A stretch of DNA of 28,164 nucleotides from Akkermansiaceae bacterium UBA2367 (GTDB lineage: Bacteria > Verrucomicrobiota > Verrucomicrobiia > Verrucomicrobiales > DEV007). The notes under the pieces are model-generated. The model saw only the letters and a list, made by a program, of their open reading frames with translations. It was not told the origin of the DNA and did no database searches. Positions 22,796-28,164 of the stretch are shown here, in pieces. Position 1 is the first letter of the stretch, and each line of letters starts with the position of its first letter. The stretch lies in the NCBI GenBank assembly GCA_002344525.1, contig DDTJ01000058.1, positions 1 through 28,164 on the forward strand, written 5' to 3'. Position numbers and translations under genes: made by a program.

Positions 22796-25700
22796 GCCCC
22801 CTCGTCCACGAATGGGCCGAGGCAGCCCTCTCCGCCGTCCTCCTCGCCTCGCGGGACGCCGGCGTCCTCGCTCTGGCCGTCGGCGGCATCCTGCTGGTCT
22901 GCGGGCGGAAAATCCCTCCGGCGTGGCGGCACGGACTCTGGCTGCTAGTGGTGGTGCGCCTGCTCCTGCCCGCGCTGCCCGGCGGGATGCTCTCTTGGCA
23001 GCGCCTCCTCCCGGCCCCCGCTCCCGCCGCCATCGTGGCGGAGCCGACCGCTCCTCCGGTCCGGCCCGCCGACAGTCCCCCGCCGCCTCCGCTTGCCGGG
23101 GCGATGGACGAGGCTCCGCTGCCGATGCCGGTTCCCGTCGCCTCCACGGCATCGGCGGTCCCGACGGCAACGCCGGGCGACGAGACCCTCTTGGCTCCGG
23201 CACCCGACCCTGTTGCCTTCGCCTTCGATTTCGATTGGAAAAGGGCGCTCCCCTTCGTCCCCTTCATCTGGCTGGCCGGTGTCGGCGGCTATCTGCTGCT
23301 GGTCTCGGTGCTGGTCCTCCGCTTCCGCCGCCGGGTGCGGGCGCTGAGGGTGGACGACGCCGACGAGGCCGCGGCGGCGGGCGAACTTCTTGCACGCGTC
23401 GTCCGCGAGCAGGGCTGCCGACGAGTCCCGGCGCTGCAGATCACGCGGGCCGTGCCCGCGCCCGCCGTCTCGGGGCTGCTGCGGCCCGAGATCCTGCTCC
23501 CGCCCTCGACGCTCCGGCGGCTCGACGAGACCGAGCTGCGGCTCGTCCTCCTCCACGAACTCGCCCACCTGCGCCGCCGCGACCTCTGGCTCCATTGGCT
23601 GCTCACCCTGTTGCAGGCCGTCCACTGGTTCAATCCCGTCCTCTGGTGGGCCTTTCACCGGCTCCGGGTCGAGGCCGAAAGCGCCGCCGACGCTTGGGCG
23701 CTGCAACGCTGCGGGGACGATACGCCCCTGCGCTACGGCGAGGCCCTGCTGCGCCTGCTGGAGACGGAGCACCCGCCCCGGCGCGTCGCCATTCCCGGCG
23801 TAGTCGGGGTCGTGGAGAGCGCCCGGGATCTGCGCTCCCGCATCCGGGCCATCGGCCGCTTCTCGCGGAGGAGAAATCGACTCGCAACCGTGGGTGCCGC
23901 CGCCTTGGTCGTCGGGCTGGCGGCGGTGGGATTGACGCAGGCTCCGAAGGAGGAGCCGGAGCCGGTGGAAACGCCTGCCGACACAGGCAAACCCTCCTTC
24001 ACCTTCACCTGCTCCATCCGCGACGAGGCGGGAAATCCCGTGTCCGGGGCGGAGGTGTTTTTCCAACTCAATAGCCAGCCTTCCGACTTTATCGTTCACC
24101 AACCGTCGGCGGTGCATTCCTCAAAGTATCCAATGGAGGTAATGGCCTCGGTCTCGGACGCTAAAGGAAAAGCGACCATCTCCCTCCACCACATCGAGGA
24201 CCTTCCAAAAGAGATCGGTGGCGAATGGTTCGCCCGCCACGGGACCAAGGGGATCGGCACCAGCGGATACCACTTCATCCGATTCACCAGCCAACCGCAT
24301 ACCGAGGAACTCGTCCTGCACAAAGGTGCCCCCATGCCCTTGAAGGTGGTCGATGAAGCCGGACTCCCTATCGCCGGACTCAGGCTGAGGGTGGCCGGGC
24401 TCGCCGACGAGGACGGCAACGGCATCGCGGGCTTCCTAGGTGAGGAATTGAAGGACTTCTGGACCGCCACAACCGACGCGGAGGGGGAATGCATCCTCCC
24501 CGGCGTTCCCAATGGCAAGAAGATCTACGTGGATCATGACGACGAGCGCTACGCACAACCCGAAGGGCGACACCATTGGGAGTTTCGGCTCGCGGCTGGA
24601 AACACCGAGCCCCATGTCCTCCGGCTCGAACCCACCGCGACGATCTCGGGCCGGGTCCTCCTTCCCGATGGGAGTCCCGTGGCAGGTGCTCTGGTGAACG
24701 TCTTGGAAGCACCAGGCTACGAGCGGCGTGGATGTTCGAGCGAGACCACGACCGACGTGGATGGACGCTATGTCTTGAAACGCTTGTTCGCCTCTCGCCT
24801 CCACACCCGCATCGTCCTTCCAGAGGCTTTGCAGGGGAATTGGGCGCAGCTTGTCTATACGAGGATCTCCCTTGGGAAAGGCCAGCATGTCGAGGCCCCG
24901 GACACCGTGCTCACGCCGGGGGCGCTCGTCACTGGCCGGGTGACCCTCCCCGACACCGGCCAAGGGGTGCCTAATTTCAGTATCGGGGGAGCCCCTTTTA
25001 CCTACGACTCCCACTTGATGCAATGGCGGACCCGAACAGATGCGGAGGGATACTATCGCTTCCGTCTTCCACCAGGCGAGCGGTCAATCTATCTCGCCGG
25101 GTTTACCCCCACCGGATACAGGCGTCCGAAAGAATACCGTAGGGATCTCATCTTGCGGGAAGGCGACCAGCATGTGGTCGATTTCATCCTTGAGAAAACG
25201 TCCGCCGCCAACGAAACCGATGGCAGGGCAACCCATCAGGATCGCAGCGGAAAAGGATCGAAAGCGGCGGTGAAGAAGCTGCTCGACTCGGAGAAGGAGA
25301 AGAAGCCCGTCGACCAGCCTCCGCAGGACCAAGCCACCGCTCCCACACCAGCCGACACAGGCAAGCTCGCCCTCACCTGCCTCGTCCGCGACGAGGCGGG
25401 AAATCCCGTGTCCGGGGCGGAGGTGTTTTTCCAGCCCGACCTCCGGCAGACGCATTTCGGCAAATACCCGGCGGAAGTGTTCACCGCGACGACCGACGGC
25501 GAAGGAAAGGCCGTGCTTTCCGTCGGCTCCTTCGAAAGCCTCCCCGACCCGCTTGGCGGCGATTGGTTCGCCCGCCACGAAACGAAGGGAATGGCCGCCA
25601 GCGGATATCGATTCACGCAGACTCCACCGATTCCTTTGGAACTCGTCCTGCGCAAAGGGGTCCCCATGCCCTTGAAGGTGGTCGATGACACCGGCATCCC

Positions 25701-28155
25701 CATCGCCGGGCTAGCGCTACGGGCGGTCAGCCTCTACGGACCCGACATCGAGTTTCAATGCCATCCGAGCGCGGAACTGCCGGACTTCTGGACTGCCACC
25801 ACGGACGCGAAGGGGGAATGCGTCATCCACGGCCTTCCCGAGCAATACAGGATCTATGTGGACCACGCCGACGAGCGCTACTCGCAGCCCGAAGGGCGGC
25901 TCAATTGGAAGTTCCAACTCGTGCCCGGCAACGCCGAGTCCCATCTCCTGCGGCTCGAACCCGCGGCGACGATCTCGGGCCGGGTCGCCTTCCCCGACGG
26001 CAGCCCGGTGGCGGGTGTGATGGTGGCGGCCTCGGAGCAATTCCACTACGCCCGGGGCGGACACTCCGAGAATACCACGACCGACGCGGACGGACGCTAC
26101 ATCCTGAAGCGCTTGCTCGCCTCCGGTTACGACATCAACGTCACCTTCCCGGAAACCCTGCGGGAGGATTGGTCGGAACCCGCCTATGTCGGAGTCTCCC
26201 TCGAAAAAGGCCAAGCCATCACCGTTCCGGACATCGTGCTCACGCCGGGGGCGCTCGTCACCGGGCGGGTGACCCTGCATGACACCGGGCAGGGAGTGCC
26301 GCATTTCAGAATCGGCGCCGTCTCTTCGCCGCCCGATTCCCACCGGGCACAACGGTGGGGCACGACGGATGCGGAGGGGAACTATCGCCTCCGCCTCCCT
26401 GCGGGCGATGCGAAAGTCTATCTCGCCGGGGAACCTCCCAAGGGATACAGCCGACCGAAGGGGAACGAAAGGGATCTCACCTTGGCGGAAGGCGGTCGGG
26501 AAGTGGTCGATTTCACCCTCGGAGAGACGTCCGCAATGACAGGGCGGGTGCTCGACGAGGATGGCAAGCCCGTCGCCGGTGCAGCCCTTCGCGCCCGAGA
26601 CAGCATGTGGGACACGCTGAAATGGCTCACCGGGGAAGACGGCACCTTCCGGATCGAGACTGGCGATGAACTGGACGAAACACCCCTGATCGCCTTTCTC
26701 GACGATCAAGTCTCGCCGGAACCCGTGACCGCCATTCCCAACGGCGAAGCGGTGGAGATCCGCCTGCGCCGGAACGGTTTCGGCCGGGTCGAAGGCCGGG
26801 TGATCGACGAGTCGGGCAATCCCCTCCCCGGAGCGACGGCCCATTGGTTCTGGAAACATTCCATCGACAATATCAGGGGAGAGATGGCCGTGGATGCGGA
26901 AGGACGCTTCCGCATCGAGCGCCTCCTGCCGGAGCAGGGAGTCCTCTTCAGCGCTACGGCGGACAGACACGGGAGCGATTCGGCGGAGGTCGATATCGAG
27001 GCCGGGAAAACCACCACCTTACCCGACCTTGTCCTGCGCAAGGTGGGTGAGTTCGTCGCGGGCCGGGTCGTCGATGCGCGGGGGGAACCCGTCTCGAATG
27101 CCAATGTGTGGGTGGAGGGCGAGCGGCAATACGACCATCGCCTCGCCGCCGACGGAGAAGGCCGCTTCCGCATCGACGGGATCGTGGAGGGCTGGCTGTG
27201 GGTCGGTGCCTCGGCCACCGAACGATGGAGGAAAATCCGAATCCGCTCGGGAATGGAGGACGTAGTCGTGCGCCTACCGGAAAACTCCATTCCGCTGAAG
27301 CCCGAGGAGATCATCGATTTCACCGGCAAACCCGCGCCTCCGCTGCGCGTGGCGCACTGGTATCATGCTGAAAACCCGGACCCCGACCACAAGGGCAAGA
27401 TCCGCATGATCCGCTTCCTCGGGAAAGAACGGCCCCTGATCCATTTTTCCGGCACGGTCGAACTGATGCAAAAAAACCAAGACGAGTTCGCCGGCCAAGG
27501 CGTCGAGTTCCTCCTCGTCCACGGGCCTTGGCCAACGGAGGAGGTCGAGGAAATCCTCGCGAGCGACCATCCCAACCTGACCGTTCCCCTCGCCATCGAA
27601 TCCGAGGAAGGCGCGATGAGCGACGCCTTCGGAGTCCGGCACTCGCTCACCGTCGTGATCGACCGCGAGGGCAAAGTGGTGCTTCAGAACAAAAACGGAA
27701 AAGGATCGAAGGCGGCGGTGCAGAAGCTGCTCGACGCGGAGAAGGAGGAGAAACCCGCCGCCCAGCCAACTCCGCAGGATCAGGCCGCCGCTCCCGCCTG
27801 CATGACCGTCGAGGGGGCGGCCAACGCCGAGGCCTTCCGGGCCTACGTCGCGGAGGTGCTGCTGCCAAGCTTGCGCCCCGGGGACGTCCTGGTCATGGAC
27901 AACCTAAGCGCCCACAAGAACAAGCAGACCCTCGGCCTCCTTGCCGCCGCCGGAGTGCATACCCGCTTCCTGCCGCCCTATTCGCCGGACATCAACCCCA
28001 TCGAGCTGATGTGGAGCAAGCTGAAGAGCTTCCTCCGGGCCGCCGGGGCAAGGACCCAGGAGGGGCTTCAGGAGGCCATCACCCTGGCCCTCTCTTCGGT
28101 GACCTCGAAAGACGCCATCCATTGGTTCATCCATTGTGGTTACAACTTTATTTAA
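22792..28155 (+). CDS. BlaR1-like M56 metallopeptidase with giant repeat region, fused in frame to IS630 transposase end
   Basis: This reading frame is 1787 residues long. Residues 1-385 are the BlaR1/MecR1 membrane protease: helices near 18-34, 42-60 and 160-185, the zinc motif HELAH at 255-259 with 'AESAADAWAL' as the downstream part of the site, and a last helix at 364-384. A very long extracytoplasmic region follows instead of the penicillin-binding sensor domain of BlaR1. It holds two copies of a ~400-residue unit of carboxypeptidase-regulatory-like (Ig-like) repeats starting near 405 and 861. Three further such repeats follow ('GRVLDEDGKPVAGA', 'GRVIDESGNPLPGA', 'GRVVDARGEPVSNA'). A thioredoxin-fold-like domain without CXXC comes next (about 1508-1650). 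From residue 1669 on the sequence is IS630 transposase. The native C-terminus is therefore lost. The sensed ligand is unknown. Start 22792 is set by the ATGA overlap with blaI. Confidence 0.82.
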   Translation: MSPLVHEWAEAALSAVLLASRDAGVLALAVGGILLVCGRKIPPAWRHGLWLLVVVRLLLPALPGGMLSWQRLLPAPAPAAIVAEPTAPPVRPADSPPPPPLAGAMDEAPLPMPVPVASTASAVPTATPGDETLLAPAPDPVAFAFDFDWKRALPFVPFIWLAGVGGYLLLVSVLVLRFRRRVRALRVDDADEAAAAGELLARVVREQGCRRVPALQITRAVPAPAVSGLLRPEILLPPSTLRRLDETELRLVLLHELAHLRRRDLWLHWLLTLLQAVHWFNPVLWWAFHRLRVEAESAADAWALQRCGDDTPLRYGEALLRLLETEHPPRRVAIPGVVGVVESARDLRSRIRAIGRFSRRRNRLATVGAAALVVGLAAVGLTQAPKEEPEPVETPADTGKPSFTFTCSIRDEAGNPVSGAEVFFQLNSQPSDFIVHQPSAVHSSKYPMEVMASVSDAKGKATISLHHIEDLPKEIGGEWFARHGTKGIGTSGYHFIRFTSQPHTEELVLHKGAPMPLKVVDEAGLPIAGLRLRVAGLADEDGNGIAGFLGEELKDFWTATTDAEGECILPGVPNGKKIYVDHDDERYAQPEGRHHWEFRLAAGNTEPHVLRLEPTATISGRVLLPDGSPVAGALVNVLEAPGYERRGCSSETTTDVDGRYVLKRLFASRLHTRIVLPEALQGNWAQLVYTRISLGKGQHVEAPDTVLTPGALVTGRVTLPDTGQGVPNFSIGGAPFTYDSHLMQWRTRTDAEGYYRFRLPPGERSIYLAGFTPTGYRRPKEYRRDLILREGDQHVVDFILEKTSAANETDGRATHQDRSGKGSKAAVKKLLDSEKEKKPVDQPPQDQATAPTPADTGKLALTCLVRDEAGNPVSGAEVFFQPDLRQTHFGKYPAEVFTATTDGEGKAVLSVGSFESLPDPLGGDWFARHETKGMAASGYRFTQTPPIPLELVLRKGVPMPLKVVDDTGIPIAGLALRAVSLYGPDIEFQCHPSAELPDFWTATTDAKGECVIHGLPEQYRIYVDHADERYSQPEGRLNWKFQLVPGNAESHLLRLEPAATISGRVAFPDGSPVAGVMVAASEQFHYARGGHSENTTTDADGRYILKRLLASGYDINVTFPETLREDWSEPAYVGVSLEKGQAITVPDIVLTPGALVTGRVTLHDTGQGVPHFRIGAVSSPPDSHRAQRWGTTDAEGNYRLRLPAGDAKVYLAGEPPKGYSRPKGNERDLTLAEGGREVVDFTLGETSAMTGRVLDEDGKPVAGAALRARDSMWDTLKWLTGEDGTFRIETGDELDETPLIAFLDDQVSPEPVTAIPNGEAVEIRLRRNGFGRVEGRVIDESGNPLPGATAHWFWKHSIDNIRGEMAVDAEGRFRIERLLPEQGVLFSATADRHGSDSAEVDIEAGKTTTLPDLVLRKVGEFVAGRVVDARGEPVSNANVWVEGERQYDHRLAADGEGRFRIDGIVEGWLWVGASATERWRKIRIRSGMEDVVVRLPENSIPLKPEEIIDFTGKPAPPLRVAHWYHAENPDPDHKGKIRMIRFLGKERPLIHFSGTVELMQKNQDEFAGQGVEFLLVHGPWPTEEVEEILASDHPNLTVPLAIESEEGAMSDAFGVRHSLTVVIDREGKVVLQNKNGKGSKAAVQKLLDAEKEEKPAAQPTPQDQAAAPACMTVEGAANAEAFRAYVAEVLLPSLRPGDVLVMDNLSAHKNKQTLGLLAAAGVHTRFLPPYSPDINPIELMWSKLKSFLRAAGARTQEGLQEAITLALSSVTSKDAIHWFIHCGYNFI
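24017..25433 (+). repeat. in-frame direct duplication within the M56 protein gene
   Basis: A 49-bp segment at 24017-24065 recurs without a mismatch at 25385-25433, a period of 1368 nt (456 codons). Diverged similarity continues along the units, for example CCCATGCCCTTGAAGGTGGT near 24333 and 25664, and GTGCTCACGCCGGGGGCGCT near 24907 and 26237. The duplication is thus longer than the exact match. It doubled the Ig-like unit of the extracytoplasmic region while keeping the reading frame. Confidence 0.9.
25249..27795 (+). repeat. second duplicated segment (GKGSKAAV linker) in the M56 gene
   Basis: About 100 bp starting GGAAAAGGATCGAA is present at 25249-25345 and again at 27697-27795, 2448 nt (816 codons) apart. 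It encodes a Gly-Lys-Gly-Ser-Lys-Ala-Ala-Val helix and a Lys/Glu/Pro-rich linker. The first copy leads directly into a new Ig-like unit. The second copy breaks off after GCTCCC at the IS630 junction. This shows the original gene probably continued into another unit. Confidence 0.85.
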
Positions 28156-28164
28156 AATGCTCTA
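27796..28164 (+). mobile_element. IS630-family transposase, 3' part
   Basis: These are the last 119 codons of an IS630/Tc1-mariner-type transposase, stop at 28153-28155. The second catalytic Asp is in VLVMDNLSAHK (codon 27898) and the Glu in NPIELMWSKLK (codon 28003), with 34 residues between them as in DD34E enzymes. 'FLPPYSPDINPIE' is the family signature. The N-terminal helix-turn-helix region and first Asp are absent, so the copy is 5'-truncated. It joins the M56 gene between codons for Ala-Pro and Ala-Cys-Met without a frame break. The right end of the element is not clearly within the window; only 9 bases follow the stop. No inverted repeat or TA target could be checked. Confidence 0.88.

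Noticed and set aside
22792..27795. Genuine beta-lactam sensor BlaR1
   Set aside because: No penicillin-binding transpeptidase-like domain or SxxK-type sensor follows the protease, and no beta-lactamase gene is adjacent.

Overview
The window is GC- and C-rich bacterial DNA (roughly two thirds G+C by eye). It looks like a chromosomal segment of a member of the Verrucomicrobiota or a close PVC relative. This rests on four things: a type IV pilus-like locus arranged like the Amuc_1098-1102 region of Akkermansia, weak or absent Shine-Dalgarno sequences, several short dispersed intergenic repeat families of a kind common in PVC genomes, and secreted FG-GAP/sialidase-type enzymes beside sugar-acid lyase and sugar isomerase genes. 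The assignment is inferred from content; no 16S or other marker gene is present.

Layout. (1) 1-632: C-terminal part of an IS110-family transposase, open at the left edge and carrying a one-base frameshift. (2) 859-12540: eleven co-directional genes for a type IV pilus/type II secretion-like machine. They are a PilT-like ATPase, a prepilin, a bitopic PilM/PilN- or GspL-like protein, PilO-like and PilP-like partners, a secretin, a stand-alone MshEN-like protein, a PilB/GspE ATPase, a PilC/GspF platform protein, a small membrane protein and a second prepilin. Several junctions are ATGA overlaps, so translation is probably coupled. No prepilin peptidase lies in the window. (3) 12629-14092 (minus): a GlpD-type FAD-dependent glycerol-3-phosphate dehydrogenase. 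(4) 14338-15319: a 56-residue two-helix membrane protein and an FCD-type GntR regulator with a perfect 16-bp palindrome just before its start. (5) 15347-16458 (minus): a two-gene nucleotidyltransferase-like pair with a toxin-antitoxin-like layout. (6) 16538-22272: a secreted nine-repeat FG-GAP/BNR sialidase-like protein, a DapA/NanA-family lyase or synthase and an L-fucose-isomerase-like protein, probably a glycan or sugar-acid catabolic unit. (7) 22412-28155: a BlaI-type repressor overlapping a BlaR1-like M56 metallopeptidase. The peptidase carries a very long, internally duplicated carboxypeptidase-regulatory-like repeat region and a cysteine-less thioredoxin-fold-like domain. Its reading frame runs without a stop into the last 119 codons of an IS630-family transposase.

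The least ordinary features are the pilus locus with its separated MshEN-like protein, the giant M56 sensor-like protein with its in-frame 1368-nt duplication and IS630 fusion, and the dispersed repeats that sit directly against the starts and stops of genes. Both window edges lie in insertion-sequence remnants, which may reflect contig breakpoints or a mobile-element-bounded region. No tRNA, rRNA or CRISPR array was recognised.
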